Numbered from the stretch's first letter, positions 51,378 through 59,290 are shown. The stretch is DNA of 64,000 bases from Thermoleophilaceae bacterium (GCA_030446485.1 JAUJNF010000007.1:62001-126000), one strand, 5' to 3'. Notes: generated by a model not told the origin, from the sequence alone. A program made the numbers and translations.

Positions 51378-51677
51378 ATGCCCTCGATGCACTGGTTCGT
51401 GTTTTCTGCTGGGAGCTCGGGAGAGCCGACCCGGTCTCGCCCGACTACGTTCCGCTCGTCGCCATTAGTCCATGGCGTCGGGAGTGTGATCGACCTGTCG
51501 GGCCGTTCCGACCTCCGTTTGACCGTCCCGGGGCTCGCCCACCCGGATGCTCTGGCCCTGCACCGAGACTGGGAAGCGGTTGGGCGGGACCTGTGGGTGT
51601 CAATGGCCAAGCTAGAGAAGGACGACCCTCAGCAAGAAACGCTCTTTGACCCGAGTGAGGTAAAGACAGAAGCGTGA
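51378..51677 (+). CDS. passenger ORF 1, unknown function
   Basis: 99 residues; the ATG begins one base after the transposase stop. The first half is of low similarity to anything I know; the second half, VIDLSGRSDLRLTVPGLAHP then DALALHRDWEAVGRDLWVSM, has a strand and helix pattern seen at the start of small immunity- or antitoxin-like proteins, but I cannot assign it. The stop overlaps the next start, so it is co-translated with the DUF2335 gene. Confidence 0.55.
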   Translation: MPSMHWFVFSAGSSGEPTRSRPTTFRSSPLVHGVGSVIDLSGRSDLRLTVPGLAHPDALALHRDWEAVGRDLWVSMAKLEKDDPQQETLFDPSEVKTEA

Positions 51678-52165
51678 CCGAACCCGGTCAGAGTCCGGAC
51701 CAAGAGGCCCAGGGCGATAACGACCTGACACAGTCGGAAGACGAGCTTGTAGACGCTGAGCCCGTCGAAGGTTCAGACGGACCCGTTGGCACGGGCGTGC
51801 GAGTTGTAGGCGCTCATTGGAGCGCACCCCTGCCACCACCGGGGACGCTTCAGGGCTACGAGAACGTTCTGCCCGGCTTGGCCGAACGCGTCGTTGGCAT
51901 GGCCGAAGGCGAGCAAGCACATCGCCATCAGATGGATCGACAACTCGTCCGAACGGATACCAAGACCCGCACCCGCGCACAGATCTTTGCCTTCATCATC
52001 GCGCTCGCCGCCCTGCTCATCGGCGGATTCTTGATCTACGACGGGAAGAGCATCGCCGGTATCGGCACCTTGCTGCTCGGCCTCGGGCCAATCATCGGAG
52101 CTTTCGTAGTCGGCCGGAACCAGCCCCCGGACCAGGCGACCGGCGAAGAGATGGACCGGCCCTAA
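51674..52165 (+). CDS. passenger ORF 2: DUF2335 membrane protein
   Basis: 163 residues. PPPGTLQGYENVLPGLAERV then VGMAEGEQAHRHQMD is the DUF2335 signature, followed by a basic stretch and two membrane helices (IFAFIIALAALLIGGFLIYD and IGTLLLGLGPIIGAFVVGR). The first 55 residues are acidic and disordered. DUF2335 proteins are small membrane proteins that are often found on mobile elements; function unknown. Overlaps ORF 1 by four bases; ends at a hairpin. Confidence 0.85.
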   Translation: MTEPGQSPDQEAQGDNDLTQSEDELVDAEPVEGSDGPVGTGVRVVGAHWSAPLPPPGTLQGYENVLPGLAERVVGMAEGEQAHRHQMDRQLVRTDTKTRTRAQIFAFIIALAALLIGGFLIYDGKSIAGIGTLLLGLGPIIGAFVVGRNQPPDQATGEEMDRP

Positions 52166-52166
52166 G

Positions 52167-52188
52167 AAGGGCCAGGACGTGGGCCCTT
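52167..52188 (+). terminator. bidirectional hairpin terminator
   Basis: AAGGGCC at 52167-52173 pairs perfectly with GGCCCTT at 52182-52188 around 8 bases, followed by TTG. It lies between the convergent DUF2335 gene and the short minus-strand ORF. Confidence 0.65.
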
Positions 52189-52199
52189 TGCTTGGGGCG

Positions 52200-52349
52200 C
52201 TACTTTTTCGGCCGGCTCAGGCCTAACGGCTTCTCGGGCTTGCCGGCGATCTTCTTTAGGTTGCCGAAGAACTCGCCGCGCTTGGGGATCGGAACCTCTA
52301 TCCCCGTCTTGGGCGTCTTCTCGGTGCGCTCCTGCTTGGGTCGCGCCAT
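52200..52349 (-). CDS. passenger ORF 3: short basic protein
   Basis: 49 residues from ATG 52349: MARPKQERTEKTPKTGIEVP followed by IPKRGEFFGNLKKIAGKPEK. Lys/Pro-rich, with a central IPVPKRxEFxxNLxK-like segment that suggests a small nucleic-acid-binding or antitoxin-like protein. No ribosome site is obvious. It is antiparallel to the other passengers and divergent from ORF 4, so it may have its own promoter. Confidence 0.5.
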   Translation of the reverse strand: MARPKQERTEKTPKTGIEVPIPKRGEFFGNLKKIAGKPEKPLGLSRPKK

Positions 52350-52366
52350 CAACGAGAGGGTAATGC

Positions 52367-53189
52367 GTGTGGCCACATGAACTAAAGCTCTCGCGGGCGC
52401 GTCAACACCTCGAGAAACTGGAAGCCGAGGTCGACCGGTGGATTCATTTGGATGGCTGTTCGGTCCACGTCAAGCCGGACCCGAAGCCACCGAACTACGT
52501 CGTCACGGCTCGGATCCTTCGGCCGCCAGACGAAGCGCCGCTGGCGGTCCTGATTGGCGACGTTCTTCAAAACGCGCGCTCCGCGCTGGAATACCTCGCC
52601 TACTCCCTCGCGGAGGAAGGAGCGCGGGCGCGGGGCAAGCCGTTGACCGACCGCGAGATTGAGCAAACGAGCTTTCCGGTTATTGGCGACGTTGATCGGG
52701 ACGGGTTCAGCGGACGCGGGCCCGACCTGTTTGCCACCGCAGCTGCTCAAAAGCTCACGGCGATGACCCCGGAAGCACGCGCAGTCATCAAGCGACTGCA
52801 ACCGTTCTATGAAGCCCCAGCGTGGGACCTCCAGCCGCTCTGGATTCTCAACGAGCTTGCCCGTATCGACCGGCACCGCTTCCTGCACCTCGCCGCTATT
52901 CGGACCGGCGGGCTCCGACTGGATCCGGCGAAGTCTCGAAACGTCAAGGTCCTGGGCGACCTCGAAGTTCTCAATGAGCGGCTGTTCCCCGAATTTGAAG
53001 ACCGCGCAGACCTCGCGCGGCTTACGGCGTTTCCCGCCAACCCCCAGGAGGGAGGCGCTTGCCATAGCGTTCGACACACTCGGGGAGGTTCCGGTGGTCG
53101 ATGGCGACTCTGTCGTCGACACCCTCCAGAGCTGCCTCTTGGGAGTCAGGATGGCGTTTATCAAGCTCACGCCGCACCTGGCGAGGTAG
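52367..53189 (+). pseudogene. passenger ORF 4: conserved hypothetical protein, frameshifted
   Basis: About 274 residues. The motif APLAVLIGDVLQNARSALEYLAYSLA matches a family of phage- or island-borne hypothetical proteins with LIGDxLHNLRSALDHL. N-terminal ARQHLEKLEAEVDRWI is a helix. Near 53040-53056 the frame changes; after one base, REALAIAFDTLGEVPVVDG and VRMAFIKLTPHLAR continue to a TAG at 53187. Either a sequencing error (CCCCC run at 53041-53045) or decay in the transposon. No function known. Confidence 0.6.
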
Positions 53190-53232
53190 TTGGGCTTCCT
53201 CCGGCCTGTCACGCCGGGTCAAGGGTAGCCTC

Positions 53233-53258
53233 GCTTATACACGGATGGGTCACTTGCC
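53233..53258 (-). repeat. right terminal inverted repeat
   Basis: Read inwards: GGCAAGTGACCCATCCGTGT; 21 of 26 positions match the left end. It is 43 bases after the last passenger stop. Confidence 0.85.
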
Positions 53259-53266
53259 CCAGAGGT
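53259..53266. repeat. target-site duplication, right copy
   Basis: CCAGAGGT, identical to 50381-50388. Its last T is the first base of the -35 hexamer of the next promoter. Confidence 0.9.
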
Positions 53267-53294
53267 TTACAAACGCACGTTCGGTCGATACACT
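53266..53294 (+). promoter_or_regulatory. sigma-70-type promoter of the basic protein gene
   Basis: TTTACA at 53266-53271 and TACACT at 53289-53294 are separated by 17 bases (consensus TTGACA-17-TATAAT). It lies 54 bases before the ATG at 53348, with AGACGGAAGGA near the start codon. The region is AT-rich compared with the window. The transposon inserted exactly at the outer edge of the -35 element. Confidence 0.65.
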
Positions 53295-53347
53295 GAACCT
53301 CGTTAGTTTTAAGTTCCTTAGTTCCCCGAGACGGAAGGACCAACACG

Positions 53348-54028
53348 ATGGCCAGCCAGACCGAGACTCAGCGCAGCGCCAGCGGCAAGAAGGCGGCCGC
53401 CACCCGCAAGCGCAACGAGGCCGCCCGCAAGCGCAGCGCCGCTCAGAGCAGCGCTCGCTCGACGGCCCGCGGCACCGCCGCGAGCAGCCGCACCACCAAG
53501 CGCGGCACGGCGGCGAGCAGCCGCTCCAGCAGCCGCTCCGGCCGGACGGCGCGTTCCACCCGCAACACCCGCTCGGGCGCCAGCGTCCGCACGACCGCGC
53601 GTCGCACGGCTCAGGCCGCCGCCGCCACGGTCGACGCCGAGACCACGCGTCTCGAGGGCGTCGCCCTGCAGGCTCAGCGCGTGGTGCTGGTGCCGGTGGG
53701 CGCCGCTCTGATCGCTCGCGACAGCGTCGCCGAGGCGGTCAAGCCGTTCCGTTCGCTCTCGACCGCCGAGCGCGAGCTCAAGCGCTTCGAGCGGCGGGGC
53801 AACACCGCCCGCAACCAGCTCGAGCGCGACGCAAAGCGCACTCGCACGCGCTTCGAGCGTGAGCTGCGCCAGCGCCGCACCCAGGCGAGCCGCCTGGTCA
53901 AGCGCAACCGCCGCAACCTGGAGACCCAGGTCAAGGGAGCGCGTCGTGACTTCGAGCGCGGCGCCGACAAGATCCAGGGCGGGGCGGGCGACGTGGTCCG
54001 CGACGTGCAGAGCACCGTCTTCGCCTAA
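53348..54028 (+). CDS. basic, Ala/Arg/Ser-rich histone-like or coiled-coil protein
   Basis: 226 residues. Residues 1-90 are low-complexity and strongly basic (KKAAATRKRNEAARKRS, RSTARGTAASSRTTKRGTAA), like the Lys/Arg-rich tails of actinobacterial nucleoid proteins. Residues 105-226 are an amphipathic helix pattern (LQAQRVVLVPVGAALIARDS, FERELRQRRTQASRLVKRNR) with a final region RDFERGADKIQGGAGDVVRD. Perhaps DNA- or polyphosphate-binding; the pattern also resembles heparin-binding hemagglutinin. Own promoter and a strong terminator. Confidence 0.6.
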   Translation: MASQTETQRSASGKKAAATRKRNEAARKRSAAQSSARSTARGTAASSRTTKRGTAASSRSSSRSGRTARSTRNTRSGASVRTTARRTAQAAAATVDAETTRLEGVALQAQRVVLVPVGAALIARDSVAEAVKPFRSLSTAERELKRFERRGNTARNQLERDAKRTRTRFERELRQRRTQASRLVKRNRRNLETQVKGARRDFERGADKIQGGAGDVVRDVQSTVFA

Positions 54029-54125
54029 GGGCGATTCGACTCAGTCCCGCCACCGTGGAGAGGCGGTGCGGGGTAGAACTGCCGGGCTCGCAGCAGCTGG
54101 CAGTAGCAGTACCTCTCCTCCCCAG

Positions 54126-54158
54126 CCAACGGGGCCCGCTAGGGCCCCGTTGGTCTTT
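54126..54158 (+). terminator. strong terminator
   Basis: CCAACGGGGCCC at 54126-54137 and GGGCCCCGTTGG at 54142-54153 form a perfect 12-bp stem with loop GCTA, followed by TCTTT. About 98 bases after the stop of the basic protein gene. Confidence 0.9.
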
Positions 54159-54356
54159 GGGGGTTCGCCGCGCATGGGGGTGGGCGGTTTTCGGGACAGG
54201 GAGTCCCGGAATCGGCCCAACCCCCTGACGTCGCCGCGTCGGCGCCCTGGCTACTCGCGCCGCTCGTCGCGCAGCGGGCGAACGATCGCCGAGCAGCTGG
54301 CCTTCCTGGAAGCGCTGCTCGCCGAGGGAGCCCACAACCTCTGCGACAATCCTCGC

Positions 54357-55622
54357 GTGCCGACGCACGACGAGATAACCGACGCGCTCAGCGCGGTGAT
54401 CGACCCCGAGCTGCGCAAGAACGTGGTCGAGCTCGGCATGGTCAGGTCGATCGATCTCCGCGACGGCGGCCGTGTGGACGTGGTGCTCTCCCTCGCCTCC
54501 GCGGACTCTCCCGTGCGCCAGCAGTACCAGGCGGTGGTCGGCCAGGAGCTGTCGAAGCTCGAAGGCGTCAACGAGGTGAACGTCGGCTTCGACGTCCTGT
54601 CCGCCGCGGAGAAGAAGGCCCTCCAGCAGCGGCTCGGCCGCAGCGAACTGCCGAAGGGCGCGCTGGCCGCCGTCAAGAACGTGATCTGCGTCGGCTCGGG
54701 CAAGGGAGGGGTCGGCAAGTCGACCGTGACCACCAACCTCACGGCCGCGCTCTACGCGCAGGGCAAGCGGGCGGCCGCGCTCGATGCCGACGTGTGGGGG
54801 TACTCGCTACCGCGCATGTTCGGCGTGCACGGGAAGCCATCGGTGTCGCCGCAGCGAAAGATCCTGCCGCTCGTCGCGCACGGCGGCCCGGGAGTGATCT
54901 CGATCGAGTTCTTCCTCTCCGAGGAGGATCAGGCCATCACCTGGCGCGGCCCGATGCTGCACAAGGCGATAAGGCAGTTCCTCGAGGACGTCGCGTGGGG
55001 GGAGCTCGACTACCTGCTGATCGACCTCCCGCCGGGCACCGGCGATGTGTCCATGACCCTCGCGCAGCTCCTGCCGCAGGCCCGCTTCGTGATCGTCACG
55101 ACGCCGCAGCCGGCCGCCCAGAAGGTGGCAAAGCGCGCCGCCGAGTCGGCACGCCGCTTCGACCTCGAGCTCGCCGGCGTGATCGAGAACATGTCCGGCT
55201 TCACCGCCCCCACGGGCGAGCGCTTCACGATCTTCGGCGAGGGTGGCGGCCAGGAGCTGGCCGACGAGCTCGACGTGCCGCTGCTCGGCAAGATCCCGAT
55301 CTCCGAGGAGCTGCGCATCGGCGCGGACGAGGGACGCCCGCTCGTGCTCGAGGATCCCGACGCGCCGGCCTCGCAGGCGATCTACCACGCCGCGCGCGGC
55401 CTGATCGCGGCCACGCCCCAGGAGCTGCCCGTGTTGCAGGGCCCCTCGGGCCCGCCGCTCAAGCCGGCGCCGGCACCGGCGCCTCCGGCCGCTCCGGTGA
55501 CGGGCACCGCGCTCCCGATGAGCCCCGGTCCGGGGCCGCAGCGGACGCCGCCGGCGACAGCGCCCGCGAAGACTCCGCGCGCCACTCCTCCGGGTGGCAC
55601 CCCGCTGCCGCTGGCCGGCTGA
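54357..55622 (+). CDS. mrp: Mrp/ApbC family P-loop ATPase (Fe-S cluster carrier-like)
   Basis: 421 residues from GTG 54357; there are also longer open starts, but the DUF59 domain begins directly here (THDEITDALSAVIDPELRKN). Residues 100-345: ParA-like ATPase with VICVGSGKGGVGKSTVTTNL (deviant Walker A), LDADVWGYSLPRMFGV, ITWRGPMLHKAIRQFLEDV, YLLIDLPPGTGDVSMTLAQL and VIENMSGF. The loop after ENMSGF normally has a CxxC that binds the Fe-S cluster; here TAPTGERFTIFGEGG has no Cys. An 80-residue Pro-rich tail follows. The role in Fe-S delivery is thus doubtful for this copy. Confidence 0.85.
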   Translation: MPTHDEITDALSAVIDPELRKNVVELGMVRSIDLRDGGRVDVVLSLASADSPVRQQYQAVVGQELSKLEGVNEVNVGFDVLSAAEKKALQQRLGRSELPKGALAAVKNVICVGSGKGGVGKSTVTTNLTAALYAQGKRAAALDADVWGYSLPRMFGVHGKPSVSPQRKILPLVAHGGPGVISIEFFLSEEDQAITWRGPMLHKAIRQFLEDVAWGELDYLLIDLPPGTGDVSMTLAQLLPQARFVIVTTPQPAAQKVAKRAAESARRFDLELAGVIENMSGFTAPTGERFTIFGEGGGQELADELDVPLLGKIPISEELRIGADEGRPLVLEDPDAPASQAIYHAARGLIAATPQELPVLQGPSGPPLKPAPAPAPPAAPVTGTALPMSPGPGPQRTPPATAPAKTPRATPPGGTPLPLAG

Positions 55623-55677
55623 GCCTCCCTGACCGGATGCACGGGAGGGCCCTAACGGTCACGCACGCGCCGAACCG

Positions 55678-56463
55678 CTAAGCGGCGCCCGACAGCAGCA
55701 CCTCCGACACCTGCTCCGGGTCGTCCCACATCGGCACGTGTCCGCAGCCGTACAGCAGCAGATGCCGGCCCTGCGGCAGGACCTTCATCGCCCGCCGCGA
55801 TTGTCGCGTGAGCAGCAGCCGGTCGCGCTGTCCCCACGCCACCGTCACCGGCACGCGCAGCTCGGGTGCGTCGTGGAAGACGTACCTCGAGACGACATCG
55901 AGGGTGGGCAGGAAGGCGTCCGCCTCGGCGAGCGCCCGGTGCGAGGCCACCGCGTCGTCGGCCGGAATGCGCCACGGCCGCGCCGCTATCTGCCACGAGC
56001 CGAGCGTGCGCCCGACCGCTGTGGCATACAGCGCCGGGGCGACCGGCAGGAGGGCCCGCGCGGTGGCGTAGGTGTTCTTCAGCGAGCGCACCGCCCAATC
56101 CCGCTCGCGAGGAGTCCAGAACCCGATCGGGGACAGCGCCGTGGCCGTGCGCACGCGTCCGCGGCGCCCTAGCTCGAGAGCCACCCCGCCGCCCATCGAG
56201 TTGCCCGCCACGTCCACATCGGCGGCGTCGAGGCCCTGCTCGTCGAGGAACCCGACCACCGCGTCGACGTGCGCGTCGAGGGTGGGGGTGACGCCCGCGG
56301 GGAGGTCGGGCGACTCCCCGAAGCCGGGCAGGTCGACGGCCACGGCCTCACGCCCGGCGGCCACGCGCTCGAGCACCGGCCCCCACACCTGCCGGCGGCT
56401 GCCGATGCCGTGCACGAGCAGCAGCGGCCGCCCGCTGCCCGTCCGGTCGTACGCGAGGCTCAC
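55678..56463 (-). CDS. alpha/beta-hydrolase
   Basis: 261 residues from GTG 56463, where VSLAYDRTGSGRPLLLVHGI gives the usual first strands. Nucleophile elbow: DVAGNSMGGGVALELG (Ser), acid in VAWGQRDRLLL (Asp), and His in LYGCGHVPMWDDPEQVSEVL. Oxyanion hole VHGIGSRRQVW. Substrate unknown; the set fits haloperoxidase- or esterase-like hydrolases. Starts 20 bases after the ferredoxin stop, so probably co-transcribed with fdxA. Confidence 0.85.
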   Translation of the reverse strand: MSLAYDRTGSGRPLLLVHGIGSRRQVWGPVLERVAAGREAVAVDLPGFGESPDLPAGVTPTLDAHVDAVVGFLDEQGLDAADVDVAGNSMGGGVALELGRRGRVRTATALSPIGFWTPRERDWAVRSLKNTYATARALLPVAPALYATAVGRTLGSWQIAARPWRIPADDAVASHRALAEADAFLPTLDVVSRYVFHDAPELRVPVTVAWGQRDRLLLTRQSRRAMKVLPQGRHLLLYGCGHVPMWDDPEQVSEVLLSGAA

Positions 56464-56482
56464 GCTGCCCGGCCCAGCAGCG

Positions 56483-56749
56483 CTACGAGGCCTGCTTGAA
56501 GTAGTCGGCGTTGACCTCGATGAACCGCTCCCACTCACTGGGGAGCTGGTCCTCGGCGAAGCACGCGTCCACGGGGCAGGCCTCTACGCACGCGTCGCAG
56601 TCGATGCACTCCTCGGGATCGATGTAGAGCATCTCGACCTTGTCGTAGTCGGCCTCTTCCGGCGTGGGGTGGATGCAGTCGACCGGACAGACCTCCACGC
56701 AGGAGTTGTCCTTGGTGCCGATGCAGGGCTCTGCGATTACGTACGCCAT
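56483..56749 (-). CDS. fdxA: 7Fe ferredoxin (3Fe-4S/4Fe-4S)
   Basis: 88 residues. First cluster: CIGTKDNSCVEVCPVDCI (C-x7-C-x3-C-x3-C, typical of the [3Fe-4S] site); second: CIDCDACVEACPVDACF (C-x2-C-x2-C-x3-CP). Acidic overall and cytoplasmic. It is an electron carrier for P450s or other redox enzymes; no such partner adjoins except the alpha/beta-hydrolase. AAGGAGAT lies about 12 bases before the ATG. Confidence 0.95.
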   Translation of the reverse strand: MAYVIAEPCIGTKDNSCVEVCPVDCIHPTPEEADYDKVEMLYIDPEECIDCDACVEACPVDACFAEDQLPSEWERFIEVNADYFKQAS

Positions 56750-56887
56750 GTCTTGCTGAAAATCTCCTTGGTCGAACGGCGCGAGCCGGGCGGGGCGCGC
56801 GGCGGCGGATACTAGATGACTGATTCCACGACCCCGCCCGCGTAGCTGCCGCCTCGATCATCTAGCCCTCGACTAGCTTCCCCTTCG

Positions 56888-57760
56888 ATGATCCTGCTCA
56901 CGGGGGCCACCGGCAAGGTCGGCTCCGCCCTGCTGGGAAGGCTCACCGAGGGCGAGCGGCCCGTGCGCTGTCTGGTGCGAGATCCCCGGCGGCTCGGGCC
57001 TCAGCGGGTCCGGGTGCAGATCTCTCTCGGTGATCTGGCGGAGCCGGCCTCTTTCCGCCACGCCCTGCGCGGCGTGCGCACGGTCGTTCACCTTGCGGCC
57101 TCGATACGCGACCAGCCGCGCGCCTCCATCGAGGAGCTGAACGCGCTCGCCACGCTGCGCCTCCTCCGGGCCGCCGAGCAGAGCGGAGCCGAGCGGTTCA
57201 TCCTCTTCTCGGCGCTCGGTGCGGAGCTTCACTCGCCCGCGCGCTTCATGCGCAGCAAGGCCCTGGCCGAGCGCGCGGTCGAGCCGTCGACGCTCAGGGT
57301 GGACGTGCTGGCGCCGTCGCTCGTGTACTCGGCGGGGGACCGGTGGCTGCGCCTGCTCGAGCGCATGGCCTACCTCCCGGTGATGCCGCTGGCCGGGAAG
57401 GGGCACGCCCTGTACCAGCCGATCTTCGCCGAGGACGTGGCCGATTGCGTGGACGCCCTGCTGGAGGCCGGCGGGGAGCCGCGCCGGCTCGAGCTGGCGG
57501 GGCCGGACGTCCTGTCCCACGAGGAGATGGTCGCGCTGGCCGTGCGCTCGTTCGGGCGCACGCGCCGGAGGGCGACGCTGCCGATGCCCGTGATCAGGGC
57601 GGCCCTGCGAGCGGGAGAGCGGCTGCTCGGCCCGTCCGCCCCGGCCACCGCGGATGAGGTCGAGCTCCTGGACGTGCCCATGACCGCCGAGCGAGGCACT
57701 GCCGACGCCGCGTCCCTCGGCGTGCGGCCCCGGTCGATGTGGGACGTGCTGGGCGCCTGA
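56888..57760 (+). CDS. NmrA/NAD(P)-binding SDR-like protein
   Basis: 290 residues. MILLTGATGKVGSALLGRLT (Rossmann), RCLVRDPRRL, GDLAEPASFRHALRGVRTVV, HLAASIRDQP, RFILFSALGAELHSPARFMR (Ser) with SKALAERAV, and the C-terminal YQPIFAEDVADCVDALLE. It resembles NAD(P)H-binding atypical SDRs (NDUFA9-like); catalytic Tyr of classical SDRs is absent. Probably a regulator or assembly factor; function unknown. Divergent from the ferredoxin gene. Confidence 0.8.
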   Translation: MILLTGATGKVGSALLGRLTEGERPVRCLVRDPRRLGPQRVRVQISLGDLAEPASFRHALRGVRTVVHLAASIRDQPRASIEELNALATLRLLRAAEQSGAERFILFSALGAELHSPARFMRSKALAERAVEPSTLRVDVLAPSLVYSAGDRWLRLLERMAYLPVMPLAGKGHALYQPIFAEDVADCVDALLEAGGEPRRLELAGPDVLSHEEMVALAVRSFGRTRRRATLPMPVIRAALRAGERLLGPSAPATADEVELLDVPMTAERGTADAASLGVRPRSMWDVLGA

Positions 57761-57794
57761 GCCCGGTGCCTCGGGCCCGGCCGCGACGCCCGGC

Positions 57795-58634
57795 TCAGGC
57801 CGCTGCCGACACGTAGGCCACCATGCGGTTGGTCAACGCGGTGGCCAGCCTGACCGGCTCGCCGGCGGGAGGAGTCTCCTCGAGAAGCGCCCTGGCGGAG
57901 GCCGCCACGTCGGGAGCGACCTGGCCGGCAATGTCGGCCGACATCCGGGCGGCGTCCCGCACGATGTGCACCTGCACGCACCAGATGGTCTCGAACATTC
58001 GCTCCGAGTCGAGGGCGTCGTCCTGCCCCGGCCGTTCGGAGGCTGCAAGGCACACCGCGTACTCGGGGGCGTCACACACCAGCGTCCACTCGCGCATAGA
58101 GGGGTCGCTGCGGTCCAGAGGCAGCTCGATCGGGCCGCCGTCGGGATCGCGGCGCTCATCGAAGTCCGCGAACACCACCGCGAGACGAGCGGTGCGGGAA
58201 AGCTCCCGCCACCGCTGCTCGGCGGGGCGGTAGTGGCGCGTGCGCTGGAAGCTCGCGAACATCAGCGCGCGCTCGGCGCGCGCGCAGCACTCGTCTTCGA
58301 TCGCATGGCTCATAGCGGCGAGCGTGCGCTTGGGCAGGAGGTAGGGGGTCAGCTCGCTGTGCCGCCGGCGCAGGCCCGCGTAGACCGAGATGTCCGAGCC
58401 CACGCCGTCGTTGCGCGCCCGCTCGACGGCCGCGGCCAGCGACAGGCCGGCCTCGCGATCGCGGATCACGCGCGCGATGCGCTCGACGTCCTCCTCGCAG
58501 TAGCGGCGGTGACCGCTCGGCAACCGCTTCGGCTCCGGGAAGCCGTAGCGGTTCTCCCACATCCGCAGCGTCACCGCCGGGACGCCCGTGCGGGCGGCGA
58601 CCTCGCGGATGGTCAGGTGGGCTCCGTCGCTCAC
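57795..58634 (-). CDS. MerR-family regulator with DICT sensory domain
   Basis: 279 residues. MerR HTH: LTIREVAARTGVPAVTLRMW then ENRYGFPEPKRLPSGHRRYC, residues 8-75. Residues 110-240 resemble a DICT domain (TLAAMSHAIEDECCARAERA, ARLAVVFADFDER, REWTLVCDAPEYAVCLAASE), which is associated with light or redox responses in LitR-like proteins. It overlaps the stop of the ECF sigma gene by four bases, so the two are co-expressed. The combination suggests a signal-controlled sigma factor. Confidence 0.8.
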   Translation of the reverse strand: MSDGAHLTIREVAARTGVPAVTLRMWENRYGFPEPKRLPSGHRRYCEEDVERIARVIRDREAGLSLAAAVERARNDGVGSDISVYAGLRRRHSELTPYLLPKRTLAAMSHAIEDECCARAERALMFASFQRTRHYRPAEQRWRELSRTARLAVVFADFDERRDPDGGPIELPLDRSDPSMREWTLVCDAPEYAVCLAASERPGQDDALDSERMFETIWCVQVHIVRDAARMSADIAGQVAPDVAASARALLEETPPAGEPVRLATALTNRMVAYVSAAA

Positions 58635-59161
58635 GCGGCTGCGGCCTGCAGGTTCGTGCGGGCCTTCTGGAGCCCGAGCCGGATCCGGCTCTTGGCGGTA
58701 CCGAGCGGCACCCCCGCCGCCCGGCTGATCTCCTGAGCGGTGAGCCCGCGTCCGTAGGCCAGCAGGACCGCCTCGCGCTGGTCGTTCGGAAGGTCCTGGA
58801 GCGCGGTGAGCAGCCGCCCGGTGCCGTCGCGGCGCAGAGCCGGCTCGGCCGCGCTCTCACCGTGCTCGGGCTCGCGCAGTCGGATCTGCTGGGCAGAGCG
58901 AACGACAGCGGCCTCCCGAGCGGCGCGGGAGCGCCACCGGTCGAGGGCGCGGCTGTGAGAGAGCATCGTCACGTAACGGGACAGTGATCCCCGGGACGGG
59001 TCATACGAATCCGGTTTCAGCCAGAGCTGCACGAAAACGTCCTGTACGACGTCCTCGGCCGCCGCCTCGTCGCGCAGCACCCGGTTCGCGCTCGCGAACG
59101 CCGTGGGGTACAGCCGCTCGTAGGCGGAGTTGAAGAGAACGGGATCGTGAAGCTCGTTCAC
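58631..59161 (-). CDS. ECF-type RNA polymerase sigma factor
   Basis: 176 residues from GTG, with AGGAGGG eight bases upstream. Region 2: FNSAYERLYPTAFASANRVL, EAAAEDVVQDVFVQLWLKPD, RGSLSRYVTMLSHSRALDRWR. Region 4: LPNDQREAVLLAYGRGLTAQ, EISRAAGVPLGTAKSRIRLG, LQKAR. Complete sigma-70 family ECF. No anti-sigma gene follows; the downstream MerR-DICT protein may take that role. It directs RNA polymerase to a stress regulon. Confidence 0.9.
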   Translation of the reverse strand: MNELHDPVLFNSAYERLYPTAFASANRVLRDEAAAEDVVQDVFVQLWLKPDSYDPSRGSLSRYVTMLSHSRALDRWRSRAAREAAVVRSAQQIRLREPEHGESAAEPALRRDGTGRLLTALQDLPNDQREAVLLAYGRGLTAQEISRAAGVPLGTAKSRIRLGLQKARTNLQAAAA

Positions 59162-59191
59162 AGCGGCAGCCCTCCTGACGACTCAACAGAA

Positions 59192-59222
59192 TGTCTAATA
59201 AAACCTAGACAGAACTGTACAG
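59192..59222 (-). promoter_or_regulatory. two palindromic operator-like sites upstream of the ECF gene
   Basis: TGTCTA at 59192-59197 and TAGACA at 59206-59211 form an inverted repeat with an 8-base AT-rich spacer; directly next to it lies the palindrome CTGTACAG at 59215-59222. They are 31-61 bases before the sigma-factor start. TGTACA is the core reported for operators of LitR/CarH-type MerR regulators as I remember, so the MerR-DICT product may bind here. Confidence 0.5.
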
Positions 59223-59262
59223 GTGCTCGAGCTGCGTGCCAACACCTGGGCCGTGAACGACA

Positions 59263-59290
59263 GAGGGCCCGGCGCGAACGCCGGGCCCTC
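59263..59290 (-). terminator. strong terminator after groEL
   Basis: GAGGGCCCGGCG and CGCCGGGCCCTC form a perfect 12-bp stem with a four-base loop (CGAA). It lies 28 bases beyond the groEL stop. There is no T-run. Confidence 0.8.

Larger units (their letters stand above)
50389..53258 (+). mobile_element. IS1595-family transposon with passenger genes, 2,870 bp
   Basis: Terminal inverted repeats of 26 bp (50389-50414 and 53233-53258), beginning GGCAAGT, match at 21 of 26 positions. An identical 8-bp CCAGAGGT flanks both ends. Inside are an IS1595 (ISXO2-like) transposase, a small ORF, a DUF2335 membrane protein, a short convergent ORF and a hypothetical protein of about 274 residues. Transposase-only members of the family are usually about 0.9-1.1 kb; here nearly 1.9 kb of passenger DNA follows. 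The GC content is visibly lower than the host. The perfect duplication points to a fairly recent insertion. Confidence 0.9.
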
